A DNA stretch of 64,000 nt from Jacaranda mimosifolia (Eukaryota > Streptophyta > Magnoliopsida > Lamiales > Bignoniaceae), in NCBI GenBank assembly GCA_018894105.1, contig CM032120.1:25938710-26002709 (forward strand), read 5' to 3'. The number at the start of each line of letters is the position of its first letter. Within the stretch, counting starts at the first letter, position 1. The notes beneath the pieces are model-generated. The model was not told the origin of the DNA. It worked only from the letters and a program-made list of their open reading frames with translations, and did not search any database. Position numbers and translations under genes: made by a program. Positions 1-11,205 of this stretch are shown piece by piece.

Positions 1-855
1 TGCATTAGGAGTAGTAGGCTATTTATAGGGAACTAGGAATCTTTCATATGAAGCTTTTTCATAACTTTTCATGGAGCATATTTTATTTTCTTGCATTTTT
101 CTTCTCTCCATGAGTTGCTAAACTCATTTTCTAGCCTAACGGATTATCGAAGTTTGGATTCTTCAGTATTTGTGAGATCTAAATAATTGATTCGTATTTC
201 TTATTTCTTGAGTATTTATTTATCTTCTATTTTCATTACAAATATTCAGTTTTATTGAATTTAGGGTTCAAGTTTGATAGCTTTGAATATTTGCTTCGTC
301 AATTAGAACGTTAAATCCGTAATTATTTAACTGTTCTAATACTTGTGGCAAATAATATAGTTATGTGTGGGGGATATGCATTATTTATGTTATGATAAAT
401 AATCTAGTCCAAATGAAACCCCCTTGTGTGTGTTTGTTGGCTAGGGTTGGGTCTCTCTACTTTATAATGCTGTTGATAAATTAAATTCTAGGAGCGTTTC
501 TTTAGGATTGTTTATTGCAAGAGAAATAACTAACGAGCTTCTCTTAGTTATCGAGATAGTAAGGAGATATTGGTTATGAGAGCGTTCGGGTAATTATAAC
601 TAGTCTATTCAAGAAAAAGAGAATTTCTCTTTGGATCAATAATCAAATCTGTTAACCAAACTGAGATTTTACCTTAAGCTAGATTTCATTCTCATTAATT
701 TCTTATTTGATTTATTTTACTTTTAAAATTCTAGGTTTTTCGTTTCATAAAAATTCCCCGTCTTTTCTATTTTGTTAATAAGCTTGAAAGAAATAAAATT
801 AACCAATCCCCATGGAATACGACCATACTCACCATTTGAACTCTACTTCAACGGT
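1..855. mobile_element. Tail of an LTR-type retroelement (Gypsy-like), cut by the window edge
   Basis: Non-coding sequence whose right part (about 480-840) resembles the 3' portion of long LTRs of plant Gypsy elements: a run with 'aatccccatggaatacgacc' close to its end, preceded by a long AT-rich stretch. No ORF is present. At about 856 the sequence changes into the distal promoter of a BiP copy, so this is probably the element's outer edge. The other LTR and internal region lie outside the window, so the superfamily call is an inference from sequence style only. Confidence 0.35.
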
Positions 856-1057
856 CTCGGGACTGAGGTGGTGAGTTTCTGAATCTTATTGGACTCTACT
901 TAGCAGTGTTTGTGAGGCAGGAAACTCATATTTTGTTAATTAATTAGGTTTTACATTATATTATTTTCTACAACATTTTTCTCCAAAAATGTATTGTCAA
1001 AAAGGTAATTTTCAATAAATTTTAATTATTCTAAATCATTATATTAATAGAACATAA
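856..1057 (-). pseudogene. Orphan BiP promoter fragment (copy Z)
   Basis: This stretch repeats the distal promoter of the BiP copies. The segment with 'tttctgaatctta', then 'caggaaactcat' and 'tttgttaattaattagg', recurs near 8310-8345, 21048-21070, 28930-29010 and, inverted, 30725-30760. In the orientation shared with the minus-strand copies, the coding body should lie to the left, where retroelement sequence is found instead. Homology resumes after the CACTA element at 4639-4740, which shares 'attatattttgca' with the region upstream of BiP-D. No coding sequence remains. Confidence 0.6.
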
Positions 1058-4000
1058 CACTACAAGAAAGATGGCCTTTAGTGGCGCTAACTTAGTGACA
1101 TTTTATAAAGTAATGTCACATAAAAACAACATAGTGACAATTACAAAAGGTGTCACTATAAAATAATATTTAGTGACATTTGATAACTAAATGACAAATA
1201 AAATGGTGACATTTGATTGAAAATGTCACCATAAATGTATTTTAAAGGCACTTAACTAGTGTCACTAATTATTTTTTTTTAAAATGTCACTCATCGTTAG
1301 TTATAATGTCATTTGAAAAAATATCATAAAATATCTAGTGACATTCACTTTGTGGTATTTTATAACACAATGACACGTAATACTATTATTGTAATATTTG
1401 TTAAGAAATGACACTGAAGGTGATATTTTGTGGCGTTTAACTGATAAATGTCAAATAAAATAGTGGCATTTGATTGAGCATGCCACCATAAATGGTTTTT
1501 TAAGGAATTTAACTAAGTGTCATCAATTGTTATTAAAAATGGCACTTATATCAGGTTATAATGTTCTTTTATAGAAAATGCCACAATACATTTAATTACA
1601 CCAATTTAATGATATTTTACAATATAATCACACAATAAAACAATATGTTGATATTTATAGAAAAATGTCACATATATATATAATATAATATAATCTCACT
1701 GTATAGTGGGATTTGACATAACAACATAATTAGTAGTGATCTTCTTCATAAAAGTTATATATGGTTAGGACACTTGGGAAATTAGGAGTCGGATTTCCCT
1801 GAAGTCTCAAACATCGAGTCAGTGGAGTACATGGCTACATGCCCATTGTTGCTCTTGGACCAATGGATTTGAGAACTAGGTCTTTATCTACCAGGAAGCT
1901 TCTTTATCTGCTGGTTCCTGAAAATCACTCCTAATTGATTTTCTTTATCTACCAAGAAGCTTCTTTATAAAAAACATGATGTAAAGACATAAAGCTTCTT
2001 TCCTAAAAATTCAATATCAATATTAGGAAGAATATTAATTAGGAAAGAAGCTAATTGATTTTCAAAAGAAGAATATCAATTCAGTGAGACCCAAAATTAA
2101 TTTAGGTAGAAGAATATCAATTAGGAAAGAAGCTAATTGATTTTCTTTATCTGCCAATCATAATAATTCAATTTATTGAAAAGCTCATAATCAATTTAGT
2201 TAGAAGCATCTCACACGTAAAGACAACCATAGTCTTTAACCGTTTTTACCTGAAGAAAATAAGTTCAATTATTGAATCTATTATTCAGTTTGAAAGCGGC
2301 CAATTTTATTGATTTGAACTGAAAGCTACTGTTCACATGGAAAGTCATAGGTATATTCCTTTAAATTCCATATTTTTAATTAATAATTTATTAAATATTT
2401 TTCCATATTTAACAATTTAATCATTAAGGTAACAAAATTATTATTGGTAGCATCCCATTTTATTCTTTTTCTAATGAGTAAGTGTATAAAAAATTAATAA
2501 AATTTTGATTTATCTTTCCCTAACTTCAATCATCAACTATAGTAATGTGATAAATTCTCTCAAAATAAAAAATATGTATATATTGGAAAGATATTATTCA
2601 AATTATTGGAGGGATGACTAAAATAAAGATAACTGTTTCTTGAAGGTTTGGTCTTCTTATTTGATAGTTATCTTCTTCTTCCTTTTTTTTTTTTTTTTTG
2701 GTAATATTATGTTGCTTCGGATTTGATGTTAATGTGGAAGAACTAATATAGATTAGTAATATATATTATACATATTTATATACAGTTGCAATATTTGTAA
2801 ATATGTTTGATTTAATGATAGGAATATGTAGAACATATTTTTCATTCCGGATATACAATTGTGATGCAAATATATTGTTATTGTATTTCAATTTCTCAAT
2901 TTTTTACACTTTTTTATTTTTAATATTAGTCTTTCTTACACCCAATATTGATGATATATTACATGTAAACAGTACCCCGTTCCTCATTAATCGTTAGAAG
3001 AGATGCAATAGACTGAAGCCAAATTAAGAAACATTGAGAAGGAAAACTAGGATGGCCCATTAGTGTGTGTATATATATAACTGATTGATTTGTATATTTT
3101 AGGCGACAGAGGAATTGCAACAGGTTGATTGTATGTTTAAGTAATTTGATTATAATTTATTTATTTATTTTGATAAATAATCATTAATTTGTTTAAGTAA
3201 TTTGATTATAATTTTTATTTTATTTTATATAGATTTAAATGAATCCTTACATGCAATATTGTCTGAATGAGACTACCTGGCTTAATCGAAAAATCTATGT
3301 GCAAGTTGCGGTAAAGCCAATGAATGACTAGTTAAATCGTATGGACAGTGCAAGACTATCGGACAAGCTATTAGAGATAACATTGCATGGCCAAAAGCTT
3401 TTGTGGTATGTACTAATATTATTACAATCGCTTTTATAAAATATTAATCTTATTGTTTTACATAATTATAACTTTTATATAATAACAATAACTTATTTAT
3501 ATTATTGTCCTACTTGTGCAGATCTCAAAGGATGTCGATTCTCGCCTTTATGATGATTCAAATGGTTTTTGAAGATATAGCATTTTAAGTCTTGGATTCT
3601 CACCTTTATGGTCAATTTTGATGAGCTTTAAATGTTCAGTGAATTTGAAGTACATTTAGATTCTAATTTTCTAATAGAGCTATTTATTTTTGTTAGATTT
3701 AGTGAAGTACAATCATTAGATATGTTATTGATTAGTGATGTTTCTAAGAACTTATATTTATTTAATGACTTCATTTAAATTGAAATGTCTCCTTTGCTCC
3801 ATTTCTTTTTGGGTTAATTAAATAATTATTATCATTTATAAGAATAAAATCATTTTATTATTTTATTATCAAAAGAATTTAATATTTGACTATTAAATAA
3901 ATAGATACTATTAGTGCTTGAAATAAATATTATAGGTTTATAGTGGCACTATAAAATGTCCATTTATTGGGTTTCTTTAGCACATTGAAATGTCACAAAA

Positions 4001-4638
4001 TAAGTCTTTTGGGACACTATTAAGGTAACTAAATATAAATATTTCGACAAGCAAAAGTGTCAAAAAGTTACTTTTTGGTGGCATTTTTAAATGCAACAAT
4101 TTATAAGTATTGTGTCATTTTAATGTGTCAACTAAATACTTCTTTTGTAGCATTTTAACATGCCACTAATATACAATTTTTTCGCATGTTTACATATCAT
4201 TTAAAATATCTTTTATGGAATTTTAGCGTATCAGTTATTGCTTTTTTTATGGCATGCTATTTTTTGTGGCATTTTATTATGTCATCTATTATATTTTCTA
4301 CAACATTTCAGCATGTCATCAAAAGAAAATTTTTGTGGCATTTTAGTATGTTACTACATCCATCTTTTGTGGCATATTACCATGTCACTTTAACAAAAAA
4401 ATGTAACATTTTGAGATTTCATTCAATGTATTTTTTGTGACATTTTGAAATGTCATTAAATGTATTTCTTTTTACACTTTATCAATGCTACAATATGATT
4501 AAAATAGTGAAATTTACACCTTTAGCTACACTGCTATAGATGACACTTTTAAAAAATGTCATTAAATATAGAATTGTCACTATAACATTATTTAAGTGAC
4601 ACTTTTTAGTGCCACTAAATGTAATTTTTCTTGTAGTG
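1058..4638. mobile_element. Non-autonomous CACTA (En/Spm) transposon
   Basis: The left end reads CACTACAAGAAAG and the right end, reverse-complemented, CACTACAAGAAAAA, the standard plant CACTA terminus. Both ends are flanked by TAA (1055-1057 and 4639-4641), the expected 3-bp target duplication. The subterminal zones (about 1080-1720 and 3940-4625) are packed with GTGACATTT/AAATGTCAC-type units in both orientations, as expected for transposase-binding repeats. At 3581 bp and with no ORF above 100 codons there is no transposase. The interior contains a repeated block (about 1890-2165, several copies of 'aggaaagaagctaattgatt') and a stretch with possible exon remnants (about 3100-3600) that I cannot assign. 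Confidence 0.93.
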
Positions 4639-4741
4639 TAATATTATATTTTGCAATCATTATTTTATTTTATTTGTTGTTAATAATAGGTCAACTTGAT
4701 GTGACTCAAAATGAAATAATAATTTATAATGGTATAAAATA

Positions 4742-6464
4742 TTTTTCTTAAAATGAAATTAAATATAATTTTATTTTTTCACATACTTCTCAATATTTCT
4801 GAAAAATGTTCCTCCGTAATGCTCAAAGAAAAACCAAAACAAAGCATTTTTTTTCCGAGTTAATAAAATTTTTTATTTACCAAATAAAAAAGGGCTTTGG
4901 TCCTGTTAGAAAATTTTCCTATAATTTTTTTTTTTTTTTGTGTTTTATTAAATATTGAAATCAAGACTTTCTAACGTGTTGAAATTTAAATACCACACAA
5001 TGAGGATGCCAATCAAATTGAATAAGTCCACCTAAGTTTGGTTAGGCTCATGCAGTCATCTTTGATTAGAAACTATTGGACTTCTTTTCCATTTAAAGCT
5101 TTGAATTTGTTTATAGCTTTTCGATCAAAAGTTGCACTTGGTTTAAGAGAAAATATGGAGCCTCATATTCCTTTCTTTCATGATCAATAGTATTTTTAAT
5201 TTGTTAGAAAGATAAACTTAAAATTTTAGTAGCTAATAAAATAAAAAATTACTACTAAATATACTTTAAAAACTATCATACTTGTAAGCAAGTATAATGT
5301 TTTTACTTTTTGGGTTTATAAGCATTTTTTTAACATAATATTATACTTAATTTTATTTACTCATTAAATATCCTCCTTGTAACATTTAATATTAAATGAC
5401 TTAGAGCATCTCCACCCTATAATTAAAGAGATGGTATTTCTCATATACCATCCAATATATATGTCATTTAGAGAGCTCCACCTCTATATATGCTGATTTG
5501 GGTCTATATATAGAAATTTTGGGTTATGGATCTATTTTCTTTTTTCGTTTGGGTCACTTTTCTTTGTATTTTTTTCGCTTTCTATAATTATTACCAATTA
5601 ATTAGAACAAACATCTAAAAATTTTTATTAACTTATTTATTAACTTATATGTAAATTATAAATATCATATTATAATATACTAAATTATTTTTTTATATTT
5701 TATTGCTTATTGAAAACTATAAAACATAGGGATTGTGGAGGTTTATGTAAGCAATATTCAAATAAAGACTATTGGAAAGGGTTCAAAACTACAATTCGTA
5801 GAATTTTATATAAATATGGTTTGATGCTAAAAAATTTCCCGCATAGAATACTTATTTTTGTAAGACTTTCTCAATATAATAAGATTGAGATAAAACTAAT
5901 TCATTAAATGTTTTAATCATTTTTATTTTAAGTATCACATTGCTACTCGTAGTCCTTCATATCAAGTTTCTACTTAGCAATTTATTTGTTTCCTTTATGA
6001 TATCATTATTGTTCCTATCAATTAACATGTTGTCTACTTAAAAATAGAATATCATACGCAACTATGTTTTAATATATACATATCTATTGAACTCATTGAT
6101 TCTAAAGCCATTTGCTAGCATGAATTAATTAAAATTTTCATGTCATTGTTTAGGTGATTTTTTTATACTATATAATGACTTAACTAGCTTATACATCCTT
6201 TTTTCATGACCTAAAACCACAAACCCCTGTGGTTGTTCCCGTAAAAATTTTTTCATTTACATCTCTATTTAAAAACGTCATTTAACATCCATTTGATCAA
6301 TCTTAAAATTATTAAAGACCTCAAATGTAATTAATAATCTAATGAATTTTATTATTGACATTGATAGATATAAGTGAAAAGATTTTGAGGTTTTTGGAAA
6401 GTTTTGAAACGTTCCACCATTTTATAGAACATAGGAGGAGTCCTAGAAGATTTTAGAATATTAT
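4742..6464. other. AT-rich intergenic stretch, no gene seen
   Basis: No convincing coding sequence. The short frame at 5710-5907 resembles nothing I recognise. A segment starting 'gagcatctccaccc' (about 5405) resembles one end of common plant MITEs, but no matching opposite end was found. Poly-T runs occur around 4926-4939. Confidence 0.5.
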
Positions 6465-6907
6465 GGCTTTGTTTGGTTGTGAATTGAGCCATTCTCCCAA
6501 AATATTTTGGGAGAATGGATTTTGGATAGTGGGGTTGGGGAATGTGATAGTTGTTTATTTGTGTTTTGAGAGAATGAATTGGGAGAAAATGGTTGGTTTG
6601 TTTGTGTTTTGGGGGGGACAAGATGTTACATCAATGGCTTTTTTTGTTGGGTTTATGGGGTGAAATGAGTATTTTAAAATTATTTATATATGTGTATATA
6701 TAGATTGTATGAGTGGTAGCATGTGTATATATTTGTAATAATAAAAGAATGTGGGGTGCTTTGGGAATGGTGTGGAGTTGGGAATAGTTAGGATTTTTTG
6801 GGAATAAATTTTGTATTTTGGGAGTGGGATTGAGGAATGTATAGTATTTATTTGTTTAAGTTTTGGGAGTTGGAAAATGAATTAGGGGTTGACAAACAAA
6901 CAAAGCC
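6465..6907. mobile_element. MITE with GGCTTTGTTTG terminal repeats (Harbinger/Tourist-like?)
   Basis: A 443-bp segment starts GGCTTTGTTTGGTTGT and ends with a sequence whose complement is GGCTTTGTTTGTTTGT, so the terminal inverted repeat is about 16 bp with one mismatch. TAT flanks both ends (6462-6464 and 6908-6910) as a possible 3-bp target duplication, although Harbinger elements usually duplicate TAA or TTA. The interior is G-rich on the plus strand ('ttttgggag' and 'ggggttggggaatgtg' repeated). A decayed relative is at about 25090-25215. Confidence 0.7.
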
Positions 6908-7267
6908 TATAGATATTTGGATAAAGTTGTAAATGTACCTACAAAAATATATCTAGGAATATGCTTAAGACATTTTTAGAGAATTATGCAGAACTTCTCT
7001 AAATCATACTATGTTTCAAATCTCTATCGTCCATTCGAGATGGATAATTATAAATGCAGGTAAGCCTTTTTGTGCATTATTAAACAAGTTGAGAATCAAG
7101 CTTAAAGCGAAATGTTTCCTTTGAAGAGCTTCTCTGTCTAAACTTTTACTTTTTCCTCACTTTCTTTAGTGTGTCATTTTCTTACAAGTATCCAACATAT
7201 TCTTTACTTAATACTTCAACAAGTGATTAGTTAAATCATAAGGGAAAATTAAAGTACAGTCAGCCAA
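6908..7267. other. Unassigned spacer
   Basis: No ORF or repeat could be assigned here. From about 7268 rightwards the sequence aligns with the 3' flank of the other BiP copies ('ttccaacatat', 'gctcgcatgat'). Confidence 0.4.
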
Positions 7268-7555
7268 TGCATGCTTAACTTTTTCAATTTATGTCTAGGA
7301 GGAATATAAATAGATTCCAACATATAATGTATTAAAAATAAAATGTATAAGCAAACTAGAACAAAGCTCGCATGATAAAAACATTTGTAACATAATTAGT
7401 ATGGTTTAACTGTACCATTAGGAAAAAAATAAAATAAAGAAAGAAAGTCTGAACTATTTTAACATACCAATGACAACTATAGAATTTCCTAACTAAAAAA
7501 CAATTAAGAGAAAAGGGTTATCAATGGACCAAGTAATATAAACCTACAATGGTTG

Positions 7556-8060
7556 TACTGTTCATCATTGAGTTCCTCATTTGCATGATTAGCAACACTT
7601 GTGCCACTTTTCTCATAGGCCTTCTTTATAAAAGGATTGCAAAAAGCTTCCTACTCTTTCATCCTTTCCTCCAACCGAACCTTATCCACACTTTGCTCTT
7701 CATGTTGCTCTTCATGTTGAAAATCTGTTTCAAGTTTGTCTTGGGCATCAATTCTGTCTTTCTATGGAAACTCCTACGCTTTTTTTTATCTCATCTTCAA
7801 TCTCTTAGTCACTCAAACACTCTTTTTCATTAGTAATGGTGATGGATTAAGACTTTAGGTTGCTCTATCTTTTGCTTAATTTTAGACGAACTATACTGTT
7901 TACACCAATCTCAAATGAAAATTCTATTCCAGGTGTTTTGTGCAGCCAAAAATAAAATAAAAATAAAATCTATCAATATGAAAATAAGATTACTTGAAGC
8001 AAAAAGAATGAGAATGTGAAAGCAGTTTTATTGAAACCTATTATTCTATTCCTTGCCAAG
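7556..8060 (-). pseudogene. BiP pseudogene psi-A, 3' exon fused to exon 1
   Basis: On the minus strand, 7945 down to 7556 aligns with the last exon of BiP-C and BiP-D (substrate-binding domain and lid, including 'accattactaatgaaaaagag' and 'aatccttttataaag'). It has many substitutions, stops and small indels. Directly upstream (about 7985-8060) is the exon-1 region, where the start codon has changed to ATA and a stop follows. Exons 2-6 are absent. The C-terminal HDEL codons are not preserved. Both the 3' flank (from 7268) and the promoter (to about 8520) match the other copies, so this is a DNA-level duplicate with an internal deletion, not a processed pseudogene. Open frames crossing it are accidental. 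Confidence 0.85.
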
Positions 8061-8520
8061 CACCAATTATTGTATTGAAATTTTCTAGTATTGCAGGGGA
8101 AGGGGAGGTAGAGAGACACAAAAGAAGGGATGGAGCATTCTACCCAATAGATGGACGTTGTCTGCTGTACAAGGGTGTAGTTTTGTTGGTTGGACTTGAA
8201 TGAAAATCCATACTTTAACCAGTCAGAGGCAAACATGTGTGTTGCAGTTGGTACAACACTCAGATGATGAATTTTCAATTTTGTGGGGCTCCACCGATGC
8301 ACTGTTTGTTGAAGTAGGAAACTCATCTTTTGTTAATTAATTAGGCTTTGTTTGAATCATTTCAGCTTTTCTCTTAAAAAATAAAATAAAATATTTCATC
8401 CAAAATATATTTTTGTTAAACCATTTTTAAAAACCTCTATCACTTTCAATTATTATATTAATAAACTATATTTATAATATATATATATCTATATTTTTAA
8501 TTTTTATACTACTATAAGAT
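8061..8520 (-). promoter_or_regulatory. Decayed promoter of BiP psi-A
   Basis: Contains 'actttaaccagtcagaggca' (about 8211), the counterpart of the CCAAT/ACACG block upstream of BiP-C, but with CCAAT changed to CCAGT and ACACG to ACATG. It also contains the distal 'aggaaactcatcttttgtta' block (about 8312). The proximal CCAAT (8141-8145) survives, but its CCACG partner does not. It probably does not respond to ER stress. Confidence 0.6.
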
Positions 8521-9240
8521 GTTGGGGGTGAATTACATTCAGACTTTCAGAGATTTGGCGTAATTACAAAAAAGTCTCTGTCGTTCTGAAAATTACATAT
8601 ACCCCCTAAATTTTGAAATCATAATGTATGACAGACGGAAAGTATGGAAAGTGGGAAATACCCTTATGTTAAAATTGGCAAAATCAAGAGGCAAAAATAT
8701 GCAAAGACATAAATGTCCTTGGACCTATTCATAATACTTTCGTTTTTGAGGGTTTACATGATACATTTTTGGAGGTATATCGATCATTTTAGTATTAAGA
8801 AGGCAAGATTTTCTTTGACATCAGAATATGTATATGTCTTGAAAAAATGTGAATTTTTATAAAAATTTTTTGGAATGTATGTCATTTTTAAATGCTACAT
8901 GACTGTCACCTATAAATACTGATGCTACTATATATTTATAAGTATGTTTCCATATCTACTGCATTTAAATTTTTCCTAACTTTTTATTTTTACCTCTCAA
9001 TCATCAAACATTGATTTGAGCAATTAAAATCTTGTGTTGAGAAATTCAATAGAATTCTAACCCTTCATGGGATTTCAGGCTAATATGACCCGGCAGCTTA
9101 TTTTCCGAACTTATATCGTTCTTAATGTTTCCCCTTCATTATCCAGTATTTGATCATAAAATTTGTTAATAAAATTTACTTATACTTCCAAAATCCTTAG
9201 AAAGAAGTTTAAATTTTATCAGCCTCAAATCATCGATATG
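8521..9240. other. Intergenic stretch with probable dispersed repeat
   Basis: No gene seen. The segment at about 8525-8800 ('gaattacattcagac', 'taattacaaaaaagtc', 'tacatataccccc') resembles a widespread style of plant repeat leader, but I found no partner copy or terminal repeats in this window. Confidence 0.35.
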
Positions 9241-9391
9241 GGACATGTAATTTAGAGCATTACTTGTAACATATACAAAACAAACAACCTGTACAAGACT
9301 TAGAATCTAACTTGCTTGTTTAAGTTCTATACTGTCTGTACTGTGGAAGAAATTCTAACGCCAGTTGTGCATCATGAATGCCAAATATACA

Positions 9392-10662
9392 CTAAAAGGA
9401 AGAAATTATCTCCATTTGCAATTTTCTGAGAGAAACAACAAAGTCCAGGGCTTGATTCATCATGGCATCTTGTACCCCAGATAGGCCTGTAAATGGGTAG
9501 GGTGATACCCTACCCACACCCATATTCTAAATACCCAAAAGAATGAAATCATAATCCTACCCTACTCTAAAATACCCAAAAGGATGGAATCCTAATCCTA
9601 CCATACCCTATCTAACCCAAGACCTATTGTGTCTAGTTTATTGGATTTATGTTTTTAATGTATATATTTATTTTCTCAATATATACTAAAAATATTATTT
9701 GGCATACGATAACAAAAAATAAAATTTTCTTATATTTAATTTAATATAATCATTAAATTTAAATTATTTAATTTTAAATTTTTTGCTAATTAAATTAACT
9801 ATTTTATTAATATAATAGTTAAACTTTATTAATATAATTAACAATTAAACTTTTTGCTAATTAAATTAATATAATTAAAAAACAATTAATAAAAACAGTT
9901 TAAAAGCAAAAACTTTTTTCTATATTTAATTTTATAAAAACAGTTAATTTCTATATTAATAAACTTTATTCATTAACAAAATTAATTTTATTAACTAGTT
10001 TTATAAAAATTATTTATTCCACTATTAATTTTAATATTATTAATGAAAAATGTTCAACTGTTGTGATTGCTATTCCAATTTAAATTTTTTTTTTTTTTGC
10101 TATCCCAATATATTAACTTTATTAATTTTATTATTTTAGTTTAATTTTTAATGAAGAAAATTAATTAGTTGTTATTGTTCATTCACATATTTGTAATTTT
10201 TATATATAAAAAGTTTATCATTAATATAAATTTGATTTGGGTATAAACAATTTTTAGGTTCATAGATTAAATTTAAGTATAAAGTAATATATAATTTTTG
10301 GGTATGAGTACATGATAATTTTTGAGTACAGACCCTAATCATACCCATTACACTATCTTTAATAAGTATAGGTATGGATGAGATATGGATAATGACATTT
10401 TGGGCCTAGATAGGGTGTTACTTTACCCATTTACAGGCCTAGCCCCAAACAATGCCTCTTCTAGGTTTTGATTTATCATGTAATAAGAGCATATCTGGCT
10501 AAGAGCCTAAGAATGCGATCGTGCCTTTCTTCATACAGCCTTGCTCTTTCTTCGGCTTCTTCCAATGCTTCTCTTATGATCTTCAATTTCTCTGCTATGG
10601 CTTTCATCTTATGCATCTTCCTGAATTAGGGTAATACAAGAAAATACGACGCTGATGTCCAT
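9392..10662 (-). pseudogene. Broken sister of the BiP-adjacent coiled-coil membrane protein gene
   Basis: The minus strand matches the intact gene at 34673-34996 in two pieces. The N-terminal part reads from a start codon at 10660-10662 down to 10442, and the C-terminal part from 9481 to a stop at 9392-9394. Between them lies a 960-bp hAT-type element. The N-terminal piece has lost most of the membrane segment through a deletion just after the second codon, and there are further small indels. It lies downstream of BiP psi-B as the intact gene lies downstream of BiP-D, showing that the two genes were duplicated together. It cannot encode the full protein. Confidence 0.85.
9482..10441. mobile_element. 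Non-autonomous hAT element with 8-bp target duplication
   Basis: The left end is TAGGCCTGTAAATGGGTA and the right end is its exact complement (TACCCATTTACAGGCCTA). Flanking 8-mers are ACCCCAGA (9474-9481) and GCCCCAAA (10442-10449). The intact paralogue at 34910-34920 reads GCCCCAGA on the same strand, so each flank differs from the ancestral site by one transition. Length 960 bp, very AT-rich, with TACCC-type subterminal repeats at both ends and no transposase. 8-bp duplications and YAGG(S)CTGTAAA-style termini are typical of hAT elements. Confidence 0.9.
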
Positions 10663-11205
10663 TTTTGTTTTCTCCACCAGTGTGTGTTTTTGGCAAGCAT
10701 CATTACTTGAATGGAGGAAACAAAAGAATGCCTGATGCTTATTCTTTGCTCATTTAGAGGGGAAAACTGTCCTAAACTACAAAAAAGGTAGATCTTATCT
10801 TTCTCAATCTTGAAGTACTCAAAGTTAGATCTTATGTTTTGATTGGGATAAATGACTTCCAAGGCATTGGATTCAGTCATGAGCCAAGAAGATGCTATTA
10901 TGGTTTTTGGCTTTTTGCTTAAAAAAGTAGAGCTCAATGGATATATGCTCAACCTTTTCAGTTTATGTCAAAAAGAAGCATAAACCAGATTCCAACATAT
11001 GATACACAAACATATTTAGACAAGAATGGAGCTCACATGAGAAAACTTTGCAATATATATAAATATGTTGTGTATATACCAGTAGAAAGAAATAAATGTA
11101 CGTTAGCATCCTAATGCCAGTATGAGCAGAACTATAAAATTTCCTAACTTTAAAATTATGAAAATGAGAAGATTATCAAGGGAGAAAAGGACATGTAATT
11201 CACAA
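10663..11205 (-). other. 3' flank of BiP psi-B
   Basis: Corresponds to the sequence between the stop codon of BiP-D and the small downstream gene (34100-34672, inverted). Shared blocks include 'ttttcagtttatgtc', 'gattccaacatatga' and 'gctcacatgagaaaa'. The open frame at 10626-10952 covers this spacer and part of the small pseudogene and is not a gene. Confidence 0.6.

Noticed and set aside
5400..5560. MITE beginning 'gagcatctcca'
   Set aside because: Only one end resembles known MITEs; no inverted partner or target duplication found.
7549..7833. 94-codon hydrophobic frame on the plus strand
   Set aside because: Antisense of the psi-A last exon; similar hydrophobic frames appear antisense to the last exon of every BiP copy.
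7973..8326. 117-codon frame on the minus strand
   Set aside because: Covers the leader and promoter of psi-A; the real exon 1 here has lost its start codon.
10626..10952. 108-codon frame on the minus strand
   Set aside because: Spans the spacer between psi-B and the broken small gene; no counterpart protein in the intact locus.
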